From Pseudomonadota bacterium (GTDB taxonomy: Bacteria; Pseudomonadota; Gammaproteobacteria; Burkholderiales; Burkholderiaceae_D): DNA of 40,985 nucleotides. Shown here piece after piece: positions 27,868-36,868 of the stretch. The stretch is taken from the NCBI GenBank assembly GCA_023449275.1, contig JAEXJM010000043.1:1-40985 (forward strand), written 5' to 3'. How positions within the stretch are numbered: the first letter of the stretch is position 1; every line of letters begins with the position of its first letter. A program made the translations under genes and the position numbers. The notes under the pieces were generated by a model. That model searched no databases. It was not told where the DNA came from and worked only from the letters and a program-made list of their open reading frames with translations.

Positions 27868-29328
27868 TTAATGCACTTTGATCTGTTTATATAACGAAAC
27901 ATACTCTTTGGCGGAATGTCTCCAGTCGAATGACTGTTGCATGCCCCGTTTCTGGACTTTTTTCCATTTGGACGGTTTGTCGAAAAGCGCAAATGCACGC
28001 AGAACCGCCGCTTCGAAGGCTGTGACGTCGAAGCGGTCGAAAGTAAAACCTGTCGCCCTGTCTTCAACCAGATTTTCCAGAGTGCAATCGGTCACCGTAT
28101 CGGCCAAACCACCGACACGATGAACCAGAGGCAAGGTTCCATAAAGCGAACCATACATCTGCACCAGCCCACAGGGCTCATACCGTGAGGGAACCATGAT
28201 GACGTCGCCCCCCGCAAAAATCCGGTGCGCCTTCTTTTCATCGTAACCGATCTGGACAGCGACCTGTCCCTGACAATCGCAGGCAAAACGTTCAAACGCT
28301 TCTTCCAGCCAGCGCTCGCCATTCCCCATAATGACCACCTGGCCGCCATTGGCAATAATCGTATCCATACCATCCACGACAAGATGAAGCCCTTTCTGCG
28401 AAGCAAAGCGACTGATGACACAAAATATCGGTTTGTCATTCTGTTGGTTCAGACCTGTTTCCTTTTGCAGGGCCAACCGGCATTTTTTCTTTCCTGTCAT
28501 CGAACGGACTGAATAAGGCGCCTCGATCAGCTTGTCCGTTTTCGGATTCCATTGGCTGGTATCGACGCCATTCAAAATCCCGACAAGGTCTGCAAAACGG
28601 AACCGCACAACCCCCCCCAACCCACAGGATTGTTCTCCATCCCTGATTTCAGTGGCATAGGTCGGACTGACCGTTGTCAGCTTGTCGGCATAGTAAAAAC
28701 CCGCTTTCAGAAAGGAGACCTGTCCGTAAAACTCGATGCCATCCGGATTCAACATGGAAAACGGCAAATCGAGTTCGCTGAATATATAAGCGGGAAAATT
28801 GCCCTGATAAGCCATATTGTGAACGGTAAACACCGTTCCGACCGTACGCTTGCCACTGCTCCACTCCAGAGCCTTGATATAGGCGAATGTCAGGCCGGCA
28901 TGCCAGTCATGCCCGTGAACGATATCCGGTTTCCAGAACCAGTCGAATCCTTCGACAAGCCGTGCGGCACACCACCCCAACAGTGCGAACCGGAGATGGT
29001 TGTCGGCATACGGCAGGCCATTCCGGTCATTATAGGGATTGCCTTGCCGGTCATAAAGATCGGGGGCGTCAATGTAATAAACGGGAATTCCCGAACCCGG
29101 CATTTTTCCATACATCAGCCTGACGGAACGGGCACCGAACTTGGCAGGCAATTCCGCAACCAGATGCTGGTCGCAGATGCCATGCCTGAATTCCGGAAAC
29201 CCCGGCACCAGCATCCGGACATCACACCCTTCCCTGTCCAGCTCTGGCGGCAAGGCAGCCGTGACATCCGCAAGGCCACCGGTTTTCAGCAAAGGAAAAA
29301 TTTCGGAACAAACATGTAATACCCGCAT
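27868..29328 (-). CDS. glgA: Glycogen synthase (ADP-glucose type)
   Basis: A GT5 glycosyltransferase that extends alpha-1,4-glucan from ADP-glucose. The 486-residue protein starts MRVLHVCSEIFPLLKTGGLA, where KTGGLADV is the ADP-glucose motif. It has PDIVHGHDWHAGL near 130, the catalytic-site MVPSRYEPCGLVQMYG near 380 and VGGLADTVTD near 405. I chose the ATG at 29328 because AAAGG precedes it and the motif is then at residue 15; the frame is open to 29463 over the end of glgC. It starts 34 bases after glgC, so the two are cotranscribed. Confidence 0.95.
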   Translation of the reverse strand: MRVLHVCSEIFPLLKTGGLADVTAALPPELDREGCDVRMLVPGFPEFRHGICDQHLVAELPAKFGARSVRLMYGKMPGSGIPVYYIDAPDLYDRQGNPYNDRNGLPYADNHLRFALLGWCAARLVEGFDWFWKPDIVHGHDWHAGLTFAYIKALEWSSGKRTVGTVFTVHNMAYQGNFPAYIFSELDLPFSMLNPDGIEFYGQVSFLKAGFYYADKLTTVSPTYATEIRDGEQSCGLGGVVRFRFADLVGILNGVDTSQWNPKTDKLIEAPYSVRSMTGKKKCRLALQKETGLNQQNDKPIFCVISRFASQKGLHLVVDGMDTIIANGGQVVIMGNGERWLEEAFERFACDCQGQVAVQIGYDEKKAHRIFAGGDVIMVPSRYEPCGLVQMYGSLYGTLPLVHRVGGLADTVTDCTLENLVEDRATGFTFDRFDVTAFEAAVLRAFALFDKPSKWKKVQKRGMQQSFDWRHSAKEYVSLYKQIKVH

Positions 29329-29362
29329 TGATGGCCTTTTCTCACTGTCTGATTCAACTGTC

Positions 29363-30664
29363 TTATTCAACTTTCGGTATATGCTCGAAATTGTAGAGTC
29401 TGGCGAACATTTCCTGGGTAACCAGCACGACCCCATTGGGACTGCGGTAGAAACGCTGCGCATCCAGTTCCGGGTCCTCGCCGATAATCGTACCTTCCGG
29501 AATCCTGCATCCCCTGTCGATAACGACTTTCTTCAGCCTTGATCCCTGGCCGATCTCGCAATCCGGCAAGACGACAACCTGATCCAGATTACAGAAAGCC
29601 TGAACCCTCACCTTGGAGAACAGGATGGTATTGGACATTTTGGAACCACAGACAATGCAGCCTCCGGAAACCATCGTATTGGAAATGACACCATCCATCC
29701 CGTGCGGATCAGGCACGAATTTGGCAGGCGGTTCCTGTTCCTGATACGTCCAGATCGGCCAGTCCTCATCGTAAATATTCAACTGGGGCATATTGGAAGT
29801 CAGGTCCAGATTGGCGGACCAGAACGAATCGATCGTTCCCACATCGCGCCAGTAAGGCGGTACGAACTGTGCCGAAGGTACGCATGACATCGAAAAATAG
29901 TGAGCCATCGCATTGCCCTGCCCGACGATTTTCGGAATGATATCCTTGCCGAAATCATGGGATGAGGTATTGTCTCCGCAATCCTCGTCCAGCAGACGAT
30001 AAAGATAATCGGCATTGAAAACGTAAATGCCCATACTGGCCAGAGACTTGTCGGGATTGTTGGGCATACCCGGCGGATCGGCCGGTTTTTCAAGAAATCG
30101 GGTGATCTTGCGGTTCTCGTCCACATCCATGACGCCGAAACCGGTCGCATCTTCCCTTGGCACTTCAATGCAGGCTACCGTACAGAGTGACTTGCGTTCC
30201 ACGTGATCCAGAAGGAGCATGGAGTAATCCATTTTATAGATATGGTCCCCCGCCAGAACCAGAATGTATTCCGGCCCATACGAACGCAAAATCCCCTTGT
30301 TCTGTGCAACGGCATCGGCCGTTCCCCGATACCACAAACCTTCTTCCATTTGCTGGCCTGCCGGCATCAGATCGACGAATTCGTTTTGTTCGCCGCGCAA
30401 AAAACTCCAGCCCCGTTGCAAATGACGGATCAGGGAATGAGGACGATACTGGGTAACGACACCGATGCGGCGAATCCCCGAATTGATGCAATTGGAAAGA
30501 GCGAAATCGATAATCCGGAACTTGCCCCCGAAGTAAACGGCCGGCTTTGCCCGGTTATCGGTCAACTGATGAAGTCTGGTACCACGACCACCCGCCAGAA
30601 CCAGTGCAACAGTACGCTTCGGCAACTGGCTGGCAACAAGCATTTTATCTTCGATGAATCTCAT
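29363..30664 (-). CDS. glgC: Glucose-1-phosphate adenylyltransferase (ADP-glucose pyrophosphorylase)
   Basis: It makes ADP-glucose from ATP and glucose-1-phosphate, the committed and allosterically controlled step of bacterial glycogen synthesis. From the ATG at 30664 (preceded by GGGGAG) the product is 433 residues. It has the nucleotide-binding LVLAGGRGTRLHQLT near 20, AKPAVYFGGKFRIIDFALSN near 40, GLWYRGTADAVAQNKG near 110 and FLEKPADPPG near 205. A C-terminal left-handed beta-helix carries VIDRGCRIPEGTIIG. The frame is open to 30766, but those residues are unlike the family and cover an operator-like palindrome. Confidence 0.96.
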   Translation of the reverse strand: MRFIEDKMLVASQLPKRTVALVLAGGRGTRLHQLTDNRAKPAVYFGGKFRIIDFALSNCINSGIRRIGVVTQYRPHSLIRHLQRGWSFLRGEQNEFVDLMPAGQQMEEGLWYRGTADAVAQNKGILRSYGPEYILVLAGDHIYKMDYSMLLLDHVERKSLCTVACIEVPREDATGFGVMDVDENRKITRFLEKPADPPGMPNNPDKSLASMGIYVFNADYLYRLLDEDCGDNTSSHDFGKDIIPKIVGQGNAMAHYFSMSCVPSAQFVPPYWRDVGTIDSFWSANLDLTSNMPQLNIYDEDWPIWTYQEQEPPAKFVPDPHGMDGVISNTMVSGGCIVCGSKMSNTILFSKVRVQAFCNLDQVVVLPDCEIGQGSRLKKVVIDRGCRIPEGTIIGEDPELDAQRFYRSPNGVVLVTQEMFARLYNFEHIPKVE

Positions 30665-30722
30665 TCTGCTCCCCGAACCGATATCATTTTTATTGTATTC
30701 AACGCCACTGCTCTTACCTTTC

Positions 30723-30756
30723 AATTTAACATACATCCGTGAATGTATGTTAAATT
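30723..30756 (-). promoter_or_regulatory. AcrR-like palindromic operator with embedded promoter upstream of glgC
   Basis: AATTTAACATACAT (30723-30736) and ATGTATGTTAAATT (30743-30756) are perfect 14-base inverted copies around CCGTGA. The core ACATACAT-N2-GTGA-ATGTATGT matches the E. coli AcrR operator, as I recall it, at 20 of 24 positions. On the minus strand the arms contain TTAACA (30753-30748) and TTAAAT (30729-30724) with an 18-base spacer, a fair -35/-10 pair. Transcription would then start about 50 bases before the glgC ATG. A TetR-family repressor site is the simplest reading. An RNA hairpin is the alternative, but no T run follows. Confidence 0.6.
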
Positions 30757-30778
30757 CACCGTCCATGTTGCAAAAAAA

Positions 30779-32404
30779 TCAGGTCACGACTGACGGTTCT
30801 TTCATGCCGGTATAAAACTCTGTTTTCGCCACTGATTTCGCAATGTCGACCAGTTCTCCCAATGCCGCTTTCATCTCCATGTCCAGCCTGTCTTTTTCAT
30901 AGCGGTCGAAATATACCCGAACCGTGGCACCGACTGTCCCGGTACCGGAAAGCCGGAACACGATACGCGAGCCATCCGTGAAGAAAATACGGATACCCTG
31001 CCTTTGGGAAACAGAACCGTCAACCGGATCGGTATAACTGAATTCATCAGCCCTGTCGATAACATATGTGATGAATTTCCTGCCTGAAAGTGAATCAAGC
31101 TGCCCACGCAAATGATCCATCAGCTCTTCGGCTTTTTTGCTGTCGATATTGATATAGTCGTGCCGTGAATAATAATTGCGCCCGTACTTTTCCCAGTGGT
31201 CTTTCACGATCTGCGCAACAGACTTCTTCGTCACGGCCAACAGGTTCAGCCAGAAAAGAATCGCCCAGATACCGTCCTTTTCACGGATATGGTTCGAACT
31301 GGTACCGTAACTTTCTTCACCACACAAGGTGATCTTGTCATCATCGAGCAAGTCACCGAAAAACTTCCAGCCTGTCGGTGTTTCATAGCAAGGCACATTC
31401 AACATCGCGGCAACCTTGTCGGCAGCCGTCGAGGTCGGCATCGAGCGGGCAACGCCGGCAATACCCCGTGAATATCCGGGAATCAGGGCCGCATTCGCCG
31501 CCAGAATGGCCAGACTGTCGGAAGGCGTAACGGCGATATGGCGTCCCACGATCATGTTCCGGTCGCCATCGCCATCTGTTGCCGCTCCCATGTCTGCACC
31601 GTTTGGGCCGTCCATGAAATCCATCAACGCCTTCGCGTTGACCGGATTGGGGTCGGGATGGTGCCCGCCGAAATCCTCAAGCGGAATGTTATTGACAACC
31701 GTTCCCTCCGGAGCGCCCAGCATGCCTTCCATGATTCTCGTCGCATATGGCCCACAGACGGCATGCATGGCATCGAAGCGCAGGGTAAAGCCACTGGCAA
31801 ACATGTCCCTGATGGCGTTGAAATCAAAGAGCGACTGCATCAGTTCGGCATAATCGGTCACGGGGTCGATCACTTCGATGGTCATACCGTTCATTACCAT
31901 CGTGCCCTGTCGGCTGAGATCGACATCAGGGACTTCGGCAATCCTGTATTCCGTAATGGATTTGGAACGGCTGAAAATGGCGTTCGTCACTTTTTCGGGA
32001 GCAGGGCCACCGTTGCCGATATTGTATTTGATACCGAAATCCCCATCGGGTCCACCCGGATTGTGACTGGCTGACAGGATAATGCCGCCGAAAGTCTTGT
32101 ACTTTCGGATGATGCAACTGACAGCAGGTGTCGATAAAATGCCATCCTGCCCGACCATGACCTTGCCGAAGCCATTGGCTGCCGCCATTTTCAGGATGAT
32201 CTGAATGGCCGTGCGATTGAAGTAACGACCATCGCCGCCCAGGACAAGTGTCTTGCCCTCGAACCCGTCAACCGAATCGAAAATGGACTGGACGAAATTT
32301 TCGAGATAATGCGGCTGCCGAAACACCGAAATCGTTTTGCGCAGACCGGACGTGCCCGGATTCTGGTCGTTAAAAGGGGTCGTGCTTACTGTCTGAATGG
32401 ACAT
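30779..32404 (-). CDS. pgm: Phosphoglucomutase (alpha-D-glucose-specific)
   Basis: It interconverts glucose-1-phosphate and glucose-6-phosphate, joining glycogen to central metabolism. The 541-residue protein belongs to the alpha-D-phosphohexomutase superfamily, PGM1-like branch. It has STTPFNDQNPGTSGLRK at the N-terminus and the phosphoserine loop ILSASHNPGGPDGDFGIKYN near 110. The metal site ATDGDGDRNMIVG is near 285, CGEESYGTSSNH near 370 and FRLSGTGTVGATVRVY near 500. The start at 32404 is preceded by GGGAG; the frame is open to 32572, overlapping the end of glgX. It lies between glgX and glgC on the same strand. Confidence 0.95.
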   Translation of the reverse strand: MSIQTVSTTPFNDQNPGTSGLRKTISVFRQPHYLENFVQSIFDSVDGFEGKTLVLGGDGRYFNRTAIQIILKMAAANGFGKVMVGQDGILSTPAVSCIIRKYKTFGGIILSASHNPGGPDGDFGIKYNIGNGGPAPEKVTNAIFSRSKSITEYRIAEVPDVDLSRQGTMVMNGMTIEVIDPVTDYAELMQSLFDFNAIRDMFASGFTLRFDAMHAVCGPYATRIMEGMLGAPEGTVVNNIPLEDFGGHHPDPNPVNAKALMDFMDGPNGADMGAATDGDGDRNMIVGRHIAVTPSDSLAILAANAALIPGYSRGIAGVARSMPTSTAADKVAAMLNVPCYETPTGWKFFGDLLDDDKITLCGEESYGTSSNHIREKDGIWAILFWLNLLAVTKKSVAQIVKDHWEKYGRNYYSRHDYINIDSKKAEELMDHLRGQLDSLSGRKFITYVIDRADEFSYTDPVDGSVSQRQGIRIFFTDGSRIVFRLSGTGTVGATVRVYFDRYEKDRLDMEMKAALGELVDIAKSVAKTEFYTGMKEPSVVT

Positions 32405-32501
32405 AACTCTGCTCCCTGGTTGTGATTTGAACGACTCGCCATCAGATACCTCTACAGCCTGGGAATGAGTACCAGGCTCTTCTGTCATCTTAGCAAGATT
32501 G

Positions 32502-34538
32502 TCATGGTACTGCCAGCAAAATGGAATTCCCGGGCAGCAATACCTGAAATTCCAGATTGGTTTTGTCTTCAAACGTATCGCTGCTGTCCGCCAGCACTTT
32601 CCACCGACCCGGAGGAAGGCGGAAAATGATGGAGTTCAGCGAGGCATTCAACAATATAAGACAGGTGCTGGACGGGCTATTGGTACGAATCAACATACCC
32701 ATGCAAAAAAGACTCTTATCTGTCCATGTGCTGCCCATCCTGTCCGAACCGGTCGGAGCGAGCCAGCGGATCATGGCATCCGTATTGTCGAAAGCCGTAT
32801 TGTCTTCCGTAAACCATTTGCTCTGCCGCAGGGCAGGATAACGTTTTCGCAAGGCAATCAGGCTGGCGACAAATTCCTGCAATGAGGTATCCGCCTTTTC
32901 CCAGTCCAGCCATGTGAGTTCACTGTCGTGACAATACGGGTTATTGTTTCCGCGCTGTGAATGGCCGAATTCGTCCCCCGCCACCAGCATCGGTGTTCCC
33001 TGTGACAGAAGCAGTGTCGCCAGCAGTGCCCGACGCAGATTCTTGCGACGCGAAATCACCTCGGACAGGGTCGCTTCTCCTTCCTGTCCGCAATTCCAGC
33101 TCAGGTTGTGGTCGGTTCCATCACGATTGTCCTCACCAATCGCCTCATTGTGCTTGTGGTTGTAACTGACAAGATCCATAAGGGTAAAACCATCATGTGC
33201 CGTGATGAAATTGACGCTGGTGACCGGCCGCCTTTCCTTGTGGCGGAACAAATCCGCAGATCCGGTAAAGCGTCGTGCGAAATCCCCCAGCGACGGCCCC
33301 TGATGCAGCCAAAATGCCCGCATCGTGTCACGATATTTATCATTCCATTCCAGCCATCCGAACGGGAAATTGCCCAACTGATAACCGTCAGGCCCCATAT
33401 CCCATGGCTCGGCAATCAGTTTCACCCTGGAGAGAACGGGATCTTCGGCAATCGTCCTGAAGAAAGCGGAATTGATCGAAAACTGGATGTGATCCCGTGC
33501 CAGTATGGGAGCAAGATCGAAACGGAAGCCATCTATATGGAACTCCTCGACCCAGTATCGGAGCGAATCCATTACCATTTGCAAAACCCGGGGATGACCA
33601 AGATTCAGACAATTGCCGCAACCGGACCAGTTTTCATATCTGGCTGGATCGTCTTCACGCAAATGGTAGTACATGACATTGTCTATGCCACGATAGGAAA
33701 GCATTGGCCCGCGTTCGTCTCCTTCCGCCGTATGGTTGTAAACAACATCGAGAACCACTTCCATGCCACGCCTGTGCAAAGCCTTGATGGCATCTTTCAG
33801 TTCAGACATCGGTGTTGTGCCGTGCCGCCCGGACCAGTAGGCATTCTCCGGCGCAAAAAAACCGATGGTGTTGTATCCCCAGTAATTGACAAGCCCCATC
33901 TTCGTGAGACGCGCCTCGCTTGTTTTCGAAAACAACGGAAGCAATTCGACCGTCGTCACGCCAAGGCACTCCAGATAATCGAGAACGGCGGGTTCTGCCA
34001 GTGCGGCATAAGTACCTCGGACATTTTCAGGAATATCCGGATGCAGCCTGGTAAATCCCTTCGGATGAAGCTCATACAAAACGGTTTCTGCCATCGGGAT
34101 ACGCGGCGAGACGACATTTTCCCAGTCATAGTCTTCGTGAATGACCCTGCCTTTCAAAGCGAATACCGCCGTATCGATCTCCGAGTCTCCCGAAAATGCA
34201 TCCTGCCCTTCGTAATACCCCACTACCTGACGTGCATAAGGATCAAGCAGAACTTTGTGGTCGTTATAGCGCATGCCTTTTTCAGGAGCATACTCACCAG
34301 AAACACGGTATCCATAAACCAGTCCGGGCATCGCATTCGGCAAATACCCGCTCCAGACCCCGTCATCCAGCGAAGGCAGCGGCAAACGCATTTTTTCTTC
34401 CAGACCAGTTTCATCGAAAAGACACAATGTCACCGCTCTCGCGGAAGGAGCGACCAGTGCGAAATTCACCCCTTTCCCATCCCAATGGGCTCCGAGTGGA
34501 GACGATGAGCCCGGCTGCAACTGAACAAGATCATCCAT
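32502..34538 (-). CDS. glgX: Glycogen debranching enzyme (isoamylase type)
   Basis: A GH13 alpha-1,6-glucosidase that trims limit dextrins left by glycogen phosphorylase. The 678-residue protein has an N-terminal CBM48 domain (SSSPLGAHWDGKGVNFALVA) and MEVVLDVVYNHTAEGD near 245. The nucleophile region is HIDGFRFDLAPILARD near 340, the acid region LIAEPWDMGPDGYQLGNFP near 380, and ITAHDGFTLMDLVSYNHKHN near 445. Its length suits GlgX (about 650-700). It starts five bases after glgB, so the two are coupled. pgm begins 97 bases after it. Confidence 0.94.
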   Translation of the reverse strand: MDDLVQLQPGSSSPLGAHWDGKGVNFALVAPSARAVTLCLFDETGLEEKMRLPLPSLDDGVWSGYLPNAMPGLVYGYRVSGEYAPEKGMRYNDHKVLLDPYARQVVGYYEGQDAFSGDSEIDTAVFALKGRVIHEDYDWENVVSPRIPMAETVLYELHPKGFTRLHPDIPENVRGTYAALAEPAVLDYLECLGVTTVELLPLFSKTSEARLTKMGLVNYWGYNTIGFFAPENAYWSGRHGTTPMSELKDAIKALHRRGMEVVLDVVYNHTAEGDERGPMLSYRGIDNVMYYHLREDDPARYENWSGCGNCLNLGHPRVLQMVMDSLRYWVEEFHIDGFRFDLAPILARDHIQFSINSAFFRTIAEDPVLSRVKLIAEPWDMGPDGYQLGNFPFGWLEWNDKYRDTMRAFWLHQGPSLGDFARRFTGSADLFRHKERRPVTSVNFITAHDGFTLMDLVSYNHKHNEAIGEDNRDGTDHNLSWNCGQEGEATLSEVISRRKNLRRALLATLLLSQGTPMLVAGDEFGHSQRGNNNPYCHDSELTWLDWEKADTSLQEFVASLIALRKRYPALRQSKWFTEDNTAFDNTDAMIRWLAPTGSDRMGSTWTDKSLFCMGMLIRTNSPSSTCLILLNASLNSIIFRLPPGRWKVLADSSDTFEDKTNLEFQVLLPGNSILLAVP

Positions 34539-34543
34539 TTACT

Positions 34544-36721
34544 TCACTCCTCCTTTCTGACTAGCATACACGTTGCCAATGGGGGCGCCGTCACTTCCAC
34601 AGACCAGTCATATCCATTGCAGGCAATGGGTTGCGCCAGCAACTCGTTGTTGTGAATGCCGCTGCCTCCATAAATGACGGCATCGGTATTGATGATTTCA
34701 CGATACCAGCCTGCCTGTGGGACTCCGAAACGGTAACCATATCTGGGAACAGGCGTGAAATTACTCATCACGATGACAAACTCTCCATTTTCATCCTTGC
34801 GCATGAAAGTGAAAACCGAACTGTCCAGATCGTCGTGGATGATCCATTCAAAACCATCCGGGTCGAAATCCCGCTTGTAGAGAGGCGGGAAATCCCGATA
34901 AACCGTATTCAGATCACGGATTACACGCTGTACTCCGGCATGCAATGGATATTGCAGGAGATTCCATTCAAGACTGCCATTCGAGTCCCATTCGCTGTAC
35001 TGTGCGAATTCCCCCCCCATAAACAACAGTTTCTTTCCAGGGAATCCCCACATGAATCCATAATAGGCACGCAGGTTGGCAAAACGCTGCCATTCGTCAC
35101 CCGGCATCCGTCCGATCAGCGATCCCTTGCAGTGAACGACTTCATCATGCGAGAGTGGCAAGATGAAATTTTCGAAATACGCGTACATCAGGCCGAAACG
35201 CATTTTGTCGTGATGGTATTTCCGGTAAACCGGGTCTTCATGCATATAAGCCAGCGTATCGTGCATCCAGCCCAGATTCCATTTGTAATGAAAACCAAGA
35301 CCGCCATCACGGACAGGACGTGAAACGGAAGGAAAGCTGGTCGATTCCTCCGCCATCGTCACCGCCTCGGGCCGCTCGTTCCTGACAACTTCATTCATCT
35401 TGCGCAAAAAAGCGATGGCTTCAAGATTCTCCCGACCACCATACTTGTTCGGCACCCACTGACCCGGAGCACGGCTATAGTCCCGGTAAAGCATGGAGGC
35501 GACCGCATCGACACGAAGACCATCCACCCCGTAACGCTCGATCCAGAACAAGGCATTCCCAACCAGATAATTGCTGACTTCGGTACGGCTGAAGTTGTAG
35601 ATCACGCTTCCCCAATCCTGATGGATGCCTTCTTTCGGATCGGCGTATTCATAAAGAGCTGTCCCGTCAAATTTCACCAGACCGTGAGCATCGGACGGAA
35701 AATGGGCAGGAACCCAGTCGAGTATGACGCCGATACCGTTGTCATGTGCCGTCTGTACGAAATACAGAAAATCCTCAGGCGTCCCGAAACGGGCTGTCGG
35801 TGCATAAAGGCCTGTCGGTTGATATCCCCACGAATCGTCCAATGGATGCTCGTTCACCGGCATCAGTTCGATATGGGTGAATGCCAGACTTCTGACATAA
35901 GGAATCAACTGTTGTGCCAGTTCCCGGTAACTGAGCCAGCGACGTCCATCCCGCGGCAGACGCCATGAGCCGAGATGGACTTCATAAATACTGACCGGAG
36001 CGTCAAGCGTATTGGCATTCCTGCGTTTACTGTCAGAAGGCACAAGCGGTGGCAATCCGTGAACAATGGAAGCCGTATCGGGTCGCAATTGAGAACGAAA
36101 CGCGTAGGGATCGGCCTTTAACCGGATTTCCCCATCGAACGTCACGATTTCATACTTGTAAAAGTCGCCGGACATGACGTGCGGGATGAACATTTCCCAG
36201 ACACCGCATTCATAACGGAAACGCATGACGTGGCGATGCCCGTCCCATCCGTTGAAATCTCCCACAACGGAAACACGTCTGGCATTAGGTGCCCATACCG
36301 CGAAACTGACACCGGCCACACCATCCATTTCCATCGGATGTGCACCCAGTTTTTCATAAGGTCGATGATGAGTACCTTCAGCCAGAAGCCAGACATCGAT
36401 ATCACCGAGAACAGGAGGGAAACGGTAGGGATCTTCGAGCTCCTGAACATGATCGCCCCAGTCAATTCTGAAACGGTAGGCAAACACGTCCTTTTTGTCG
36501 GGAATGTCGGCAACAAACAGGGCTGTGCCACGCCATCGTTGCAGTGAAAGGATATCCTTGCCGGTTGCAGAATCGATGACCGAAACCGAAACCGCTCCGG
36601 GCAGCAATGCCCTGACGACAAGTCGCCCTTTTTCACGGTGCATGCCAAGCACGGTAAAAGGATCCTTGTAATCGCCACGAACGACGAGTTCCAGCACTTC
36701 AGGCGTCACTGCATATCGCAT
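34544..36721 (-). CDS. glgB: 1,4-alpha-glucan branching enzyme
   Basis: A GH13 enzyme that introduces alpha-1,6 branches into glycogen. The 725-residue protein has an N-terminal domain and a CBM48 (VWAPNARRVSVVGDFNGWDG near 145). The TIM-barrel residues are HIELMPVNEHPLDDSWGYQ near 285, the nucleophile in GVDGLRVDAVASMLYRDYS near 400, the acid in MAEESTSFPSVSRP near 455 and LPLSHDEVVHCKGSL near 520. The length is typical of GlgB. GAAGGAAA precedes the ATG. It is the first gene of the glycogen run. It lies 147 bases after ETF-QO on the same strand; a 12-base palindrome (TTTTCCGGAAAA, 36807-36818) sits in that gap. Confidence 0.96.
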   Translation of the reverse strand: MRYAVTPEVLELVVRGDYKDPFTVLGMHREKGRLVVRALLPGAVSVSVIDSATGKDILSLQRWRGTALFVADIPDKKDVFAYRFRIDWGDHVQELEDPYRFPPVLGDIDVWLLAEGTHHRPYEKLGAHPMEMDGVAGVSFAVWAPNARRVSVVGDFNGWDGHRHVMRFRYECGVWEMFIPHVMSGDFYKYEIVTFDGEIRLKADPYAFRSQLRPDTASIVHGLPPLVPSDSKRRNANTLDAPVSIYEVHLGSWRLPRDGRRWLSYRELAQQLIPYVRSLAFTHIELMPVNEHPLDDSWGYQPTGLYAPTARFGTPEDFLYFVQTAHDNGIGVILDWVPAHFPSDAHGLVKFDGTALYEYADPKEGIHQDWGSVIYNFSRTEVSNYLVGNALFWIERYGVDGLRVDAVASMLYRDYSRAPGQWVPNKYGGRENLEAIAFLRKMNEVVRNERPEAVTMAEESTSFPSVSRPVRDGGLGFHYKWNLGWMHDTLAYMHEDPVYRKYHHDKMRFGLMYAYFENFILPLSHDEVVHCKGSLIGRMPGDEWQRFANLRAYYGFMWGFPGKKLLFMGGEFAQYSEWDSNGSLEWNLLQYPLHAGVQRVIRDLNTVYRDFPPLYKRDFDPDGFEWIIHDDLDSSVFTFMRKDENGEFVIVMSNFTPVPRYGYRFGVPQAGWYREIINTDAVIYGGSGIHNNELLAQPIACNGYDWSVEVTAPPLATCMLVRKEE

Positions 36722-36868
36722 CGTATTTCCTTCTGGTCGAGAGTTACGATTATCCCGGCTATGCCTTTTATCTTACCCTATCCCTTCTCTCGAAATGCAG
36801 TACTTTTCCGGAAAAAACGACGCCTGACGGAAAAATTCATGCTGTTTATGGCATGGATAAAACGTTTT

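Noticed and set aside
33108..34508. 466-codon open frame on the plus strand opposite glgX
   Set aside because: It lies antisense to a clear glgX with full GH13 motifs, and its translation has no recognisable domains. It is a codon-bias shadow.
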